NCBI GenBank assembly: GCA_019459055.1
Contig: JAIBEI010000022.1
Location: forward strand, 1 to 64,000
Origin: Thiobacillus sp.
GTDB taxonomy: Bacteria > Pseudomonadota > Gammaproteobacteria > Burkholderiales > Thiobacillaceae
Direction: 5' to 3'
DNA length: 64,000 nucleotides
The position numbers and the translations under genes are program-made. Below are positions 29,197 to 38,002 of this stretch, in pieces. The number at the start of each line of letters is the position of its first letter. The stretch's first letter is position 1. Below the pieces are notes generated by a model that ran no database searches, was not told where the DNA came from, and saw only the letters and a program-made list of their open reading frames with translations.

Positions 29197-29869
29197 CCAT
29201 CCCGACGATTTGAAGCTGGTGCTGGAAGCCGCCTTGCTGGCGGCCGTCGAGCCTCTCACGCTTGCCGAACTCAAGCGCATGTTCGAACAGGATGCCCCCA
29301 ATCAGGGCCTGTCCAACGACGTACTGCGCCGCGCGCTCGACGAATTGCGCGGCGAGTGGCACGGCCGCGGGGTGGAACTGGTGCAGGTGGCGGACGGCTG
29401 GCGCTTCCAGACGCGCGCCGAGATGCAGCCCTGGCTGTCGCGGCTGAAGAACGAGAAGCCGCCGCGTTACTCGCGCGCGGTGCTGGAAACGCTCGCTATC
29501 ATCGCCTACCGCCAGCCGGTGACGCGCGGCGACATCGAGGATATCCGCGGCGTGTCGGTCAATCCCCACATCATCAAAACACTGGAAGAGCGCGGCTGGA
29601 TCGAGGCCATCGGCCATCGCGACGTGCCGGGACGCCCGGCGCTGTTCGGCACCACCGGGCATTTCCTGAGCGATCTGGGCCTGGTCACGCTGTCGGAATT
29701 GCCGCCGCTGGAAGAGCTCGGCCACCTCGTCACCCCGGATGAAACTGCATTAATTCCTGAATTGCGCGGGGAATTGCTGGACAATGGCGTCCCCCAGCTG
29801 TTTGGCGCGGTGATCGAGACTGCCGCCGCCGGCACCGCTCCCGTTCGAGCAGCAACCGAGATTGATTGA
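29177..29869 (+). CDS. scpB: Segregation and condensation protein B
   Basis: A 230-residue winged-helix partner of ScpA in the SMC condensin. [21 protein letters not shown] begins the first winged helix; the second carries the family hallmark [29 protein letters not shown] and [18 protein letters not shown]. It overlaps scpA and is followed 2 bp later by rluB; the scpA-scpB-rluB order is common in betaproteobacteria. Confidence 0.94.
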   Translation: MNLQPNDHPDDLKLVLEAALLAAVEPLTLAELKRMFEQDAPNQGLSNDVLRRALDELRGEWHGRGVELVQVADGWRFQTRAEMQPWLSRLKNEKPPRYSRAVLETLAIIAYRQPVTRGDIEDIRGVSVNPHIIKTLEERGWIEAIGHRDVPGRPALFGTTGHFLSDLGLVTLSELPPLEELGHLVTPDETALIPELRGELLDNGVPQLFGAVIETAAAGTAPVRAATEID

Positions 29870-29871
29870 CT

Positions 29872-30759
29872 ATGCGCCGCCCAACCCCCATCCGTCGTTC
29901 GCCCACCGCCCCCATAGGGCGCGCAGCGAGCCGCCTGCAACAGGCGACCGCACCCGAGGCGCCCAGCGAACGCCTGCAAAAGGCGCTGGCTTCAGCCGGG
30001 CTGGGCTCGCGCCGCGAGATGGAGGAATGGATTGCCCAAGGCCGCGTGCAGGTCAACGGCGAAACGGCCTTGATCGGCAGCAAGGTCGGGGCGGGCGACG
30101 TGGTCAAGGTCAGCGGCCGGCGCGTGTACCTGCGCTTCGAGGACAAGCGCACGCGCATCCTGATCTACCACAAGTCGGAAGGCGAAATCGTCACCCGTGA
30201 CGACCCCGAAGGCCGCGACACCGTATTCGACGCGCTGCCCAAGCTGCGCGGCGCCAAGTGGATCGCCATCGGCCGGCTCGACTACAACACCGACGGCCTG
30301 ATGATCTTCACCACCTCGGGCGAACTCGCCAACAACCTGATGCACCCGCGCTTCGAAGTCGAGCGCGAATACGCGGTGCGGGTGCTGGGCGAGCTGACCG
30401 AGGAGATGATTGCGCAACTGCTGGCCGGAGTCGAGCTCGACGACGGCATGGCGCAGCTGCAAAGCTGCTTTGCCGCAGGCGGCGAGGGCGCCAACCGCTG
30501 GTATCGCGTGGTGATCAAGGAAGGCCGCAAGCGCGAGGTGCGGCGGCTGTTCGAACACTTCGGCCTCACCGTATCACGCCTCACCCGCATCCGCTTCGGC
30601 CCGATCGCGCTGCCGCCGCAGCTGCGCCGCGGACAGAAAATGGAACTCGACGACGAACTGGTCGCACGCGTGCTGGAATGGGCCGAGATGGCGCCCAGCC
30701 CACGCCGGCATACGCGCGGCGTGCCCGACAAGCACACCCGCAAGCCGCGCATGCGGTAA
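29872..30759 (+). CDS. rluB: 23S rRNA pseudouridine synthase RluB-type
   Basis: A 295-residue RsuA/RluB/E/F-family enzyme; RluB makes pseudouridine 2605 in 23S rRNA. An S4 RNA-binding domain comes first (ERLQKALASAGLGSRREMEEWI, RVQVNGE), then the synthase domain with the catalytic aspartate in GRLDYNTDGLMIFTTSGELANNLMHP and the KEGRKREVRRLFEHFGL motif. The basic N-terminus (RRPTPIRRSPTAPIGR) and tail (RRHTRGVPDKHTRKPRMR) probably contact rRNA. The start is ATG 29872, two bases after the scpB stop. Confidence 0.9.
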   Translation: MRRPTPIRRSPTAPIGRAASRLQQATAPEAPSERLQKALASAGLGSRREMEEWIAQGRVQVNGETALIGSKVGAGDVVKVSGRRVYLRFEDKRTRILIYHKSEGEIVTRDDPEGRDTVFDALPKLRGAKWIAIGRLDYNTDGLMIFTTSGELANNLMHPRFEVEREYAVRVLGELTEEMIAQLLAGVELDDGMAQLQSCFAAGGEGANRWYRVVIKEGRKREVRRLFEHFGLTVSRLTRIRFGPIALPPQLRRGQKMELDDELVARVLEWAEMAPSPRRHTRGVPDKHTRKPRMR

Positions 30760-30798
30760 CAGCATGCTATAAAAACATGGCGTGCTGAGGGCCTCTTC

Positions 30799-31443
30799 AT
30801 GAAGCTGATCCTGGCTGACGACCATACGTTATTTCGAGACGGGCTGGCATTGCTGCTTAAAGCGCATTACGCCGACTATGAAATTTGGGAGGGCGACGGC
30901 CTGGATGCCGCGCTTGCCGAGGCCCAGATGCATCCCGATGCCGATGTCGCGCTGCTCGACCTGCAGATGCCGGGAATGGACGGTGTGCAGGGCATCCGGC
31001 GCTTCGTTGCGTTATACCCAAAGCTGCCGCTGATCATCCTGACCGGCGCGGAGGAACTGCAACAAATCCAGGACGTTCTGGCAGCGGGCGCATCCGGATT
31101 CATTCCCAAGAGTTCGACTTCCGCCGTGATGCTGTCCGCGATCCAGCTGGTGCTCTCAGGCGGTACCTACATTCCCCCTCAATTGCTTTCCAGTGCATCG
31201 GTCCATGCGCACGCTCCGGCAAGCTCAAGCATCCGGGAGCGCGCCCAGACCCAGCTGACCGAGCGCCAGATGCAGGTCTTGCGCCTGCTGGCAGCGGGCA
31301 AACCCAATAAGGCCATCTGCCGCGAACTCAATATCGAGGAAGGCACCGTCAAGGCGCATATCGCCGCCATTTTCCGGGTGCTGGATGTGGTCAACCGCAC
31401 CGAGGCGGCAACAGTGGCGCGGGAAACGGGGCTGCTGGAATGA
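30799..31443 (+). CDS. NarL/FixJ-family response regulator
   Basis: A 214-residue protein with an N-terminal receiver (acidic pair DD near residue 8, phospho-acceptor D54 in LLDLQMPGMDG, K near 107 in FIPKSS) and a C-terminal LuxR-type helix-turn-helix (LTERQMQVLRLLAAGKPNKAICRELNIEEGTVKAHIAAIFRVL). No kinase is adjacent. The hybrid kinase at 35.9-37.8 kb lacks a DNA-binding partner next to it and could phosphorylate this regulator; that link is only positional. It converges with the small gene ending at 31457. Confidence 0.87.
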   Translation: MKLILADDHTLFRDGLALLLKAHYADYEIWEGDGLDAALAEAQMHPDADVALLDLQMPGMDGVQGIRRFVALYPKLPLIILTGAEELQQIQDVLAAGASGFIPKSSTSAVMLSAIQLVLSGGTYIPPQLLSSASVHAHAPASSSIRERAQTQLTERQMQVLRLLAAGKPNKAICRELNIEEGTVKAHIAAIFRVLDVVNRTEAATVARETGLLE

Positions 31444-31456
31444 GCCTGTTCAGGGT

Positions 31457-31684
31457 TTACATTGCCACGATCTGGGCGCCATAACCCCGATCGCGAACCT
31501 GCCCCAGGATCGCTGCCGCAGAGGTGGAATCCGGATCGTAGGCCACAAACATAAGATGGTCGTGACCCGGGCTGAAGCGTGGCGCAACCACGCCTTCCAC
31601 ATCCCGCAAGGACTCTTCCAGCCGGAAGCGCTCGACGTCCTCAATCGTTTCGTTGACGTGTATCAATATATCGCTCATTTCCAT
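31457..31684 (-). CDS. Small HMA-fold-like protein of unknown function
   Basis: A 75-residue acidic protein (MEMSDILIHVNETIEDVERFRLEE). The predicted beta-alpha-beta-beta-alpha-beta pattern (ILIHV, VEGVVAPRF, HLMFVAYDPDSTSAAAILGQVRDRG) resembles a heavy-metal-associated/ferredoxin-like domain, but the CxxC metal site is absent. The ATG at 31684 lies 5 nt after GGAGA, so the longer upstream frame was rejected; ATG 31678 is an alternative. Last gene of a run of four small minus-strand genes. Confidence 0.6.
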   Translation of the reverse strand: MEMSDILIHVNETIEDVERFRLEESLRDVEGVVAPRFSPGHDHLMFVAYDPDSTSAAAILGQVRDRGYGAQIVAM

Positions 31685-31743
31685 GATGGTCTCCTTGTCG
31701 ATCGATTTCGGCCAATGATTTTTTGGCCGCGGGGGCGACTTGA

Positions 31744-32154
31744 TCACATGCATCCCGGCGATTCCGTTTCGACATCTCCGTCTGCATTGCTGTTCTCCGA
31801 GTCTGCCGGAACGGTTTTCCGCGTGCCCATAAACATCATGTGTTCGATACGATCGAAATGCGCGCTCAAAGCCTGATCGACCTCGCGGGCGGTGAGCCCG
31901 TCGTAGATGTAGACATTGCCCTCACGCTCGTGCGCGAGCTCGCGCTCGCTGGGCTCATTCAGGCGGCGCAGCTGCCACTGTTCCAGATTCGCTTGCGCCG
32001 AGTCCTCCGCCGCCACTGGAACGGCGCACATCAACGCGATTGCGGCCAACATGCAGCCGAAAATGCAGCGGCGACGAGCCGTTTCGCCCGACCACCGAAC
32101 TGAAGGCGCGCGGCGAACCGCCGCTGACGCTATCGTGCGTTCAATACTGTTCAT
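31744..32154 (-). CDS. Exported protein of unknown function
   Basis: 136 residues with a long basic N-terminus followed by a hydrophobic core and a likely cleavage at VPVAA-ED, so secreted or membrane-anchored. The mature part is hydrophilic (LEQWQLRRLNEPSERELAHEREGNVYIYDGLTAREVDQALSAHFDRIEHMMFMG) with no motif I recognise. A good AGGAGGA lies 7 nt before the ATG. It overlaps the end of the rhodanese-like gene by 14 bp, so it is co-transcribed with it. Confidence 0.65.
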   Translation of the reverse strand: MNSIERTIASAAVRRAPSVRWSGETARRRCIFGCMLAAIALMCAVPVAAEDSAQANLEQWQLRRLNEPSERELAHEREGNVYIYDGLTAREVDQALSAHFDRIEHMMFMGTRKTVPADSENSNADGDVETESPGCM

Positions 32155-32533
32155 TGCTAGGTCCTCCTATCTTGGAGAAGCACCCCGGGGCTGGCCGTCT
32201 CGATACCGCGTGTCGCGCTTCCCGAATGTCCTCATACCCGCCAAGCACGTTATAAACATGCTTGAACCCGGCTGTTTCCAGCAGGGTGGACGCATCATGG
32301 GAGCGGTGACCGCTACGGCTGATTACCAGCACATAGTCGTCAGGGCCGATGCCTTGATGCGCCTGGCCCAGAAAAGCCGGGTCGGGCACCCAGTCCGACG
32401 TGAACCAGGGCACATGATGGTCGCCTGGCATATGCCCCGCTTCGCGTTCATACGCAGAGCGGACATCCAGCACTTTCGTGCGCGGATGATGACTTAGAAA
32501 TTCGGCCAGCCCTTCTGCGGTCAGGTGTCTCAT
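32141..32533 (-). CDS. Rhodanese-like domain protein lacking the catalytic cysteine
   Basis: A 130-residue single rhodanese domain: KVLDVRSAYEREAGHMPGDHHVPW (CH2A-like), DYVLVISRSGHRSHDASTLLETAGFKHVYNVLGGYEDI (active-site loop plus CH2B). In sulfurtransferases the loop begins with Cys (C-R-S-G-x-R-S). Here the codon is AGC, giving SRSGHRS, so the persulfide cysteine is replaced by serine. A regulatory or sulfur-binding rather than sulfurtransferase role is likely. The ATG at 32533 has an AAAGGAAG ribosome site. It is in an apparent operon with the three other small genes. Confidence 0.85.
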   Translation of the reverse strand: MRHLTAEGLAEFLSHHPRTKVLDVRSAYEREAGHMPGDHHVPWFTSDWVPDPAFLGQAHQGIGPDDYVLVISRSGHRSHDASTLLETAGFKHVYNVLGGYEDIREARHAVSRRPAPGCFSKIGGPSNEQY

Positions 32534-32558
32534 GGCACTTCCTTTAGGCACAGATGGC

Positions 32559-32825
32559 TTAGTTGCCACCGAAATGCCCGCCGTTGAGGTAAACCGGGCG
32601 TGCATCGGGGTGCAGTTCCTCGGTCGCCTCGTTTTGATCCGGCTTGCTTATGGCATCGCAGTTCCTACTTGCAACATCGATTTCCGTGCTCGCGGAAAAC
32701 ACAAACGCCTCGTTCTTGGCGATGGTCGTGCGCGCCCGCTCGGTTTGCGCTCCAGGCGCTTCGGCCTGCACCGTTCCGGCAAACAGCAAAGCCGCACCAG
32801 CCAACAATAGAATTTGCTTGGACAT
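32559..32825 (-). CDS. Small exported protein of unknown function
   Basis: 88 residues with a clear signal peptide (MSKQILLLAGAALLFAGTVQA-EA). The mature part is short and polar, contains one cysteine (ASRNCDAISKPDQNEATEELHP), and has no recognisable domain. The ATG is preceded by GGAGGTGA, a near-perfect ribosome site. First gene of the minus-strand group 32825-31457; the 185 bp upstream contain no other gene. Confidence 0.65.
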   Translation of the reverse strand: MSKQILLLAGAALLFAGTVQAEAPGAQTERARTTIAKNEAFVFSASTEIDVASRNCDAISKPDQNEATEELHPDARPVYLNGGHFGGN

Positions 32826-33011
32826 GATTCACCTCCATTCAGCCGTCGACATTGATGCCTGCAGTGTGGCGCAGCGCAAAGCCGGAAGAATCAGCCGGTC
32901 GGCTAATCCGGGAGGGTATACGGCCTAAGCCATCCGGGTGGATTAAGCCAACTGGTCTATATCCAAAACACCAGTTTCCAATAAGCTGAAATCAAAGACA
33001 GTGGGGGTTCA

Positions 33012-34943
33012 ATGCTTAAACAATCGCTTGCCAGCCTGGCCTGCATGCACATGGTTTTGGCTTGGGCCGCCCCCGCGGACCCGCTTTCGGAGACGGATTA
33101 TTTTTCGGAGCAGCCGGTGGTGCTGTCCGCGTCCAGGTTGTCGCAGCCGGTAAACCGTGCCCCGGCTGCAGTCACCGTCATCACGCGCGAGATGATCGAG
33201 GCTTCCGGTTTCCGCCAGTTGCCCGACCTGTTGCGGCTGGTGCCGGGTTTTCAGGTGAGTTGGGTGCGCGGCAACATCCAGGCGGTCACCTATCAGGGCC
33301 TGTCGAGCATTTATTCACGCCGCTTGCAGGTCATGGTGGATGGTCGTTCGGTCTACAACCCGGCCTACGGTCAAGTGCAATGGCGGGGCATCCCGCTGGC
33401 GCTGGACGACATCGACCGCATCGAAGTGGTGCGCGGCTCCAATGCCGCCAACGATGGCGTCAACGCCGTTCAGGCGAGCATCCACATCTACACCCGGCCC
33501 GCTTCCGCCGACCCTGGCTGGACGGTTGGCGCTGCCATCGGTTCAGCTGATATACGCGACGGCTTGCTGCGTTATGCCGGTGGCAGCGGTGATTGGCAGT
33601 GGCGAGCCACCCTCAACAGCCGCCGCGATGACTGGCTCAAAAATCAGCGTGACGGGGCGCGCGACCACCTGTTCGACGCACGGGCCGAGTGGCGCCCGAA
33701 TAACCGTGATGAAGTGACTTTGCAAGCAGGGGGAATACTGGGCGAATGGGATGAAAGTTCAGTTGGGTACACTTTTTCCAATCAGCAAACCACCGATTTT
33801 TTCAATGGCCATGCCCAGGCTCGCTGGCAGCGGACACTGAGTGCGGACAGCGAATGGAGCCTGCTGGTTAATCACACCGTCACCCGCGCGGACGAAGTGT
33901 TTCCTCCCCTCTCTGTTCCCCCTATTGGCGTGCTTGCCCCGGACAACCTGAATTACTGGTTCAGCCGCAGCGCGCTGGAGTTTTCCTGGCAGGCTCGGCC
34001 CACTGAGCAACTGCGCACGGTGTGGACGGCGGAAGCCCGTCTCGACCGCGCCGGGTCGGCCAGCCTGGCGGGGCCGGATACGCACCAAGGCACCATGTAC
34101 CGGCTGTCCAGTAGTGTGGAATGGAACCCGGCCGAGCAATGGGTGTTGCATGCGGGCGCCATGCTGGAAAAGCACTACTACGCGGGCACCCAATTGTCGC
34201 CACGGCTTGCCGTCAACTGGCTGCCGGTGCCGGGACACAGTTTCCGCCTGGGTGTCAGCCGGGCCTATCGTTCCCCCACCTTCCTGGAACAGGAATCGGA
34301 TTTCAAGTTCACCTCGGGCCCGCTCCTTGTCGACCAGCGTCTGCTGAGCCCCTTCAAACTCAAACCCGAACGCATGGACAGCGCGGAACTGGGCTATCTC
34401 TATCATCTCGCCACACTGGGGCTGGACCTGGATGTCCGCCTGTTCCACAACCGCCTGGATGACATCATCGATTTCACCACGCCTTTTCCCGTGGCAGGTG
34501 AACTCATGGGCGACGGTGCCGATTTAACCTACGCCAATCTTTATCGAGCGCGCCAGTGGGGCGGCGAATATCAATTGCGCTGGCAGCCCGGCAAAGCCAC
34601 CTGGCTGACCTTGTCGCAGTCCTGGGTACGCACCCGCGCCGATTTTCAGGATCTGGAAGACTCCGCGCCCGACTGGAATCTCTCCCTGCTGGCCAACCAT
34701 GATTTCGGACCGCTTACCGGCAGCATCGGCTACTACCGGGTGGGCAAAATGCGCTGGGTGGGTTCCCGCGAGACCCCGGCCTATGACCGCCTTGACCTGC
34801 GACTGAGCCATGTTTTCAAGCTTGGCAAAACGCGCGCCGAGCTTGCCGTGGTTGCTCAAAGCGTCCTAGGAGATTACAGCGAATTCGACAGCAATCGCCT
34901 GTTTGAGCCGAGGGCTTATGTTTCCCTCAAACTGAATTTATGA
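33012..34943 (+). CDS. TonB-dependent outer-membrane receptor
   Basis: A 643-residue receptor. After a signal peptide (cleavage near AWAAPA), a plug domain spans about 35-155 (VVLSASRLSQPVNRAPAAVTVITREMIEASGF, DLLRLVPGFQVSW, VMVDGRSVYNP, IDRIEVVRGSNAANDGVNAVQASIHIYTR) and then a 22-strand-type barrel to the C-terminus, ending VSLKLNL with terminal hydrophobic residues as expected for outer-membrane insertion. The ligand is unknown. The binding protein and hybrid kinase downstream suggest ligand uptake coupled to sensing. The N-terminal TonB box is not clear-cut. Confidence 0.88.
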   Translation: MLKQSLASLACMHMVLAWAAPADPLSETDYFSEQPVVLSASRLSQPVNRAPAAVTVITREMIEASGFRQLPDLLRLVPGFQVSWVRGNIQAVTYQGLSSIYSRRLQVMVDGRSVYNPAYGQVQWRGIPLALDDIDRIEVVRGSNAANDGVNAVQASIHIYTRPASADPGWTVGAAIGSADIRDGLLRYAGGSGDWQWRATLNSRRDDWLKNQRDGARDHLFDARAEWRPNNRDEVTLQAGGILGEWDESSVGYTFSNQQTTDFFNGHAQARWQRTLSADSEWSLLVNHTVTRADEVFPPLSVPPIGVLAPDNLNYWFSRSALEFSWQARPTEQLRTVWTAEARLDRAGSASLAGPDTHQGTMYRLSSSVEWNPAEQWVLHAGAMLEKHYYAGTQLSPRLAVNWLPVPGHSFRLGVSRAYRSPTFLEQESDFKFTSGPLLVDQRLLSPFKLKPERMDSAELGYLYHLATLGLDLDVRLFHNRLDDIIDFTTPFPVAGELMGDGADLTYANLYRARQWGGEYQLRWQPGKATWLTLSQSWVRTRADFQDLEDSAPDWNLSLLANHDFGPLTGSIGYYRVGKMRWVGSRETPAYDRLDLRLSHVFKLGKTRAELAVVAQSVLGDYSEFDSNRLFEPRAYVSLKLNL

Positions 34944-35038
34944 AACCGTCGTTGACGCTGCCTATCCGCAACGGCCTTCTGCAATCTCGGAGGAAGCCGG
35001 CCGCCGGGCACGCAGTTTCAATAGCGGCCGGCTGACCC

Positions 35039-35938
35039 ATGATCAACTGGCTCACACGCTTTTTCCCTGCAGCCCTGGCGGGCTTCATCTCGTGGCCGTG
35101 GCTTGCTCTGGCAGCACCCGAAATCAACGTGCTGGTATCGGAGCCTGCAGGCATCTACCAGGAAACTGCCGCCAGCCTGTCGCAGACCTTGAGCCGGGAC
35201 GGCTGGAAGATCACCCTCTCCACCCCCGATCGTCATTCGACGAATGGCCGTAACCTGACTGTGGCCATCGGCACCAAGGCACTGGAGGCGGCTCTGGCTC
35301 TGCCCGGCAGGCCGGTATTGTCCCTGCTTGTTCCTCGCTCGACCTATGAGCGCCTGTCTTTCGGCCAGCATCAGGTCAGCGCCCTGTATCTGGATCAACC
35401 GCTGACCCGCCAATTGCAACTGCTTGGCCTGGCGCTGCCCGGGATAAAAAAGGCAGGTGCCACCCTTGGCCCCGCCAGCCGGGAGCTGCAGGCAGAACTG
35501 CAAAGCGCTGCGAAAGCGAGCGGCATTCAGGTCAACAGCACCCTGATCGATCAGGGTTCGGATTTGTATGCCGCCCTGACCGAACTGGCGGAAGACAGCC
35601 AGGCCTTTTTGCTCCTGCCCGATCCGGTGGTGGTCCAACGCGGCGCGCTGCAGAACTTCTTCCTTCACACCTATCGCCTGAAGAAACCGGTGCTGGCCTA
35701 TTCAGCGCCGCTCGTGAAAAGCGGCGCGCTCCTGGGACTCTATGCTACGCCGGCGCAACTGGGTGGGGAGGCTGCTGGCTGGATCAGTGAGAGCTGGTCG
35801 GGGAGCGCATTCCACCTGGGGGCACCACTCTATCCAAAGCGTTTCACCATCGGAATCAATCGCACCGTCGCGCGCTCGTTGGAAATCGACCTGCCTAGCG
35901 AAGAAGCCCTTAGCCGCCGGTTGGAGGCCATGCCATGA
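35039..35938 (+). CDS. Periplasmic ABC-type substrate-binding-like protein
   Basis: 299 residues with a signal peptide (WPWLALA-AP). The fold resembles the ABC_sub_bind (TrpX/YnhA-like) type-1 binding proteins: EINVLVSEPAGIYQETAASLSQTL, NLTVAIGTKALEAALAL, LPGIKKAGATLGPAS and AFLLLPDPVVVQRGALQNFFLHTYRLKKPVLAYS. No permease or ATPase gene is nearby, so it probably presents a ligand to the kinase encoded next, whose ATG overlaps its stop (ATGA). The ligand is unknown. Confidence 0.75.
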   Translation: MINWLTRFFPAALAGFISWPWLALAAPEINVLVSEPAGIYQETAASLSQTLSRDGWKITLSTPDRHSTNGRNLTVAIGTKALEAALALPGRPVLSLLVPRSTYERLSFGQHQVSALYLDQPLTRQLQLLGLALPGIKKAGATLGPASRELQAELQSAAKASGIQVNSTLIDQGSDLYAALTELAEDSQAFLLLPDPVVVQRGALQNFFLHTYRLKKPVLAYSAPLVKSGALLGLYATPAQLGGEAAGWISESWSGSAFHLGAPLYPKRFTIGINRTVARSLEIDLPSEEALSRRLEAMP

Positions 35939-37824
35939 AAATCCGTACACGCGCCTTCTTGCTGGGGTTGCTGCCCACCCTGCTGGTGGCGATGGTGCTG
36001 ACGGCCTTCCATGTCTATAGCCGGCTGAGTGATCTGGAAACCACGATGACGCAGCAGGGCATGGCGATGGCGCGCCACCTGGCGTTGTCCGCCGAATACG
36101 GCGTGTTCAGTGGCAACCGGGCCGCTCTTGGCAAGTTGCTCGATCAGGCGATGACGGAACCCGGCGTCGCCAGCGTCGCCGTGATCTGGCCAGGTCAGGC
36201 GAGGTTGGTGCGTGGCGAGTCGCTCGGCCGCCTACCGCCGCTGGGAAAGCCCGCACAGTGGGAGGCCGGGATGCGCGTCTGGTTCGTCCACCCAGTGATG
36301 CTGAGTTCGCTTGAAGAGAACGATCCCTTCATTGAGCCGGCAGCGACGGCGAGCGCACCGCTTGCCTGGGTTGCGGTCGGTATCGATTTGCAGCAGAAGC
36401 AGGCGCTTGCGCAGAAACTGTTGCTGGCCAGTCTGGGCATCACACTGCTCGGGCTTATGCTAACCATCTTGCTGATTTATCAGCTTGCCCTGACCGGCGT
36501 GCAGCCGCTTCTGAATATCATCACCACGGTCAAGCGCATCAGTTCGGGCGGCTTCGGGTCGCACATGGAAGTCACCGCCCGCTCCCCGGAACTACGCGAG
36601 TTGCAGGCCATGGTCAACCAGATGAGCGAATCGCTGCGGTCCTATCAGCAGGATATGGAAGCCAAAGTTCATGCGGTCACCGCCGAGCTCGAACATAAGA
36701 AAATAGAAGCCGAGCAGGCCAATCTGGCCAAATCCCGCTTTCTGGCCGCCGCCAGTCACGATCTGCGTCAGCCCATGCACGCCATCAGCCTATATGTGGA
36801 AAGCCTCAAGCCGCAGATGCAGGGGCGCGCTGCGGAAGACACCCTGAATAAGATCGAGCGTTCCATTCTTGGCACGGTGGAGCTGTTCAACGCCATACTT
36901 GACGTCACCAAACTTGACGCAGGCGTGGTCCAGCCGCTGCTTGCGCCGATCCGCATCCGCAGATTCTTGCTCCTACTGGCGGATGAGTTTGCCACCGAGG
37001 CTGACAGTAAAGGCCTGTCTCTGCGCGTACGTGCCCGCGATGTCTGCATTGAAAGCGACGTGATCCTGCTGGAGCGCATCCTTCGCAACCTGTTGGCCAA
37101 TGCGCTTCGCTATACCACGCGGGGCGGCGTACTGCTGTCAGCCAGGCCCTATCAAGGGCAACTACGCCTGCAAATATGGGATACCGGAAGCGGCATCGCC
37201 GCCGAACACCAGCCGCGGATTTTTGAGGAGTTCTATCAGGCGGGGTCGCAGGATGCGCAGACGCGCCAAGGGCTTGGCCTTGGACTGGCCATCGTGCGCC
37301 GCCTGGCCCGATTGCTGGGCTACCCCCTGCAATTGCATTCCAGGCTCGGGCAGGGCACGGTGTTCTCGCTGGATGTGCCGATTCTGGCAAATGGCCCGAC
37401 AGGTATCGACCCACCGTTCGAGGACAGCAAGGCCACGCTGAAAGGATGCGCGGTCGTCGTGGACGATGATCCGGCCGTGCTCGACGCACTGGGCCGCCTG
37501 TTGCGGCAATGGGGCATGGAGGTGTATCCGTTGCACAACCTGTATCAGGTCATGCATGAGCTTCGGACTGTACCGGATGTCGTGTTGGCTGATTATCAAC
37601 TGCTCAATGGCGAAACGGGGCTGATGCTTGCGCGTGAAGTGCACAAGCGATGGGGTGCGCATATCCCGATCGTGCTGATCACCGGCGATACACGCACAGA
37701 AACGATCCGGGCGTTGCGCCAAAGCGGCTTCCCGCTACTCCACAAACCCGTGCGCGCCAATCAGCTGCGCACTTTGCTGACGGTGCTGTTGCAAGGCCGG
37801 GTCATCCGCCAAATCGGCGGATGA
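35935..37824 (+). CDS. Hybrid sensor histidine kinase with C-terminal receiver
   Basis: 629 residues. First membrane helix at about 7-27, periplasmic segment to about 160, second helix about 160-185, HAMP (ITTVKRISSGGFGSHMEVTARSPELRELQAMV), coiled coil, HisKA with H275 in AAASHDLRQPMHAISLY, HATPase with NLLANALRYTTRGG, DTGSGIAAE and GLGLGLAIVRRLARLLG, then a receiver with D553 in VLADYQL and a late lysine in LLHKPVR. No output domain. It overlaps the binding-protein gene (ATGA), so it likely senses the bound ligand. The DNA-binding partner could be the NarL-type regulator at 30.8 kb. Confidence 0.9.
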   Translation: MKIRTRAFLLGLLPTLLVAMVLTAFHVYSRLSDLETTMTQQGMAMARHLALSAEYGVFSGNRAALGKLLDQAMTEPGVASVAVIWPGQARLVRGESLGRLPPLGKPAQWEAGMRVWFVHPVMLSSLEENDPFIEPAATASAPLAWVAVGIDLQQKQALAQKLLLASLGITLLGLMLTILLIYQLALTGVQPLLNIITTVKRISSGGFGSHMEVTARSPELRELQAMVNQMSESLRSYQQDMEAKVHAVTAELEHKKIEAEQANLAKSRFLAAASHDLRQPMHAISLYVESLKPQMQGRAAEDTLNKIERSILGTVELFNAILDVTKLDAGVVQPLLAPIRIRRFLLLLADEFATEADSKGLSLRVRARDVCIESDVILLERILRNLLANALRYTTRGGVLLSARPYQGQLRLQIWDTGSGIAAEHQPRIFEEFYQAGSQDAQTRQGLGLGLAIVRRLARLLGYPLQLHSRLGQGTVFSLDVPILANGPTGIDPPFEDSKATLKGCAVVVDDDPAVLDALGRLLRQWGMEVYPLHNLYQVMHELRTVPDVVLADYQLLNGETGLMLAREVHKRWGAHIPIVLITGDTRTETIRALRQSGFPLLHKPVRANQLRTLLTVLLQGRVIRQIGG

Positions 37825-37827
37825 CCT

Positions 37828-37962
37828 TCACTTTTCAGTCAGCTTTTTAATCACGCCAGCGGCCCATTCGCGGCCGCCCAGCCCGAACGCCAGCGCAAGC
37901 GCCAGACCGATCGCACCGAAGCCGATCTGGAAGGCGGCGGTCAGCAGGGTGGTGCCGATCGG
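37828..37962 (-). pseudogene. Truncated 3' end of a TM-helix (MscS-like) channel gene
   Basis: Encodes only the last 40 or so residues (FQIGFGAIGLALALAFGLGGREWAAGVIKKLTEK, stop at 37828) of the protein encoded intact at 42129-42794. The copies align without gaps over about 134 bp with about 11 mismatches, counted by eye and concentrated at the stop-codon end; similarity stops abruptly at about 37961. Both are in the same orientation, so they form direct repeats flanking the integron. Confidence 0.85.
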
Positions 37963-38002
37963 CGCATGCGTTGAGGGAGTCTGGCGCGAGCTGTCTTGCT
38001 GC

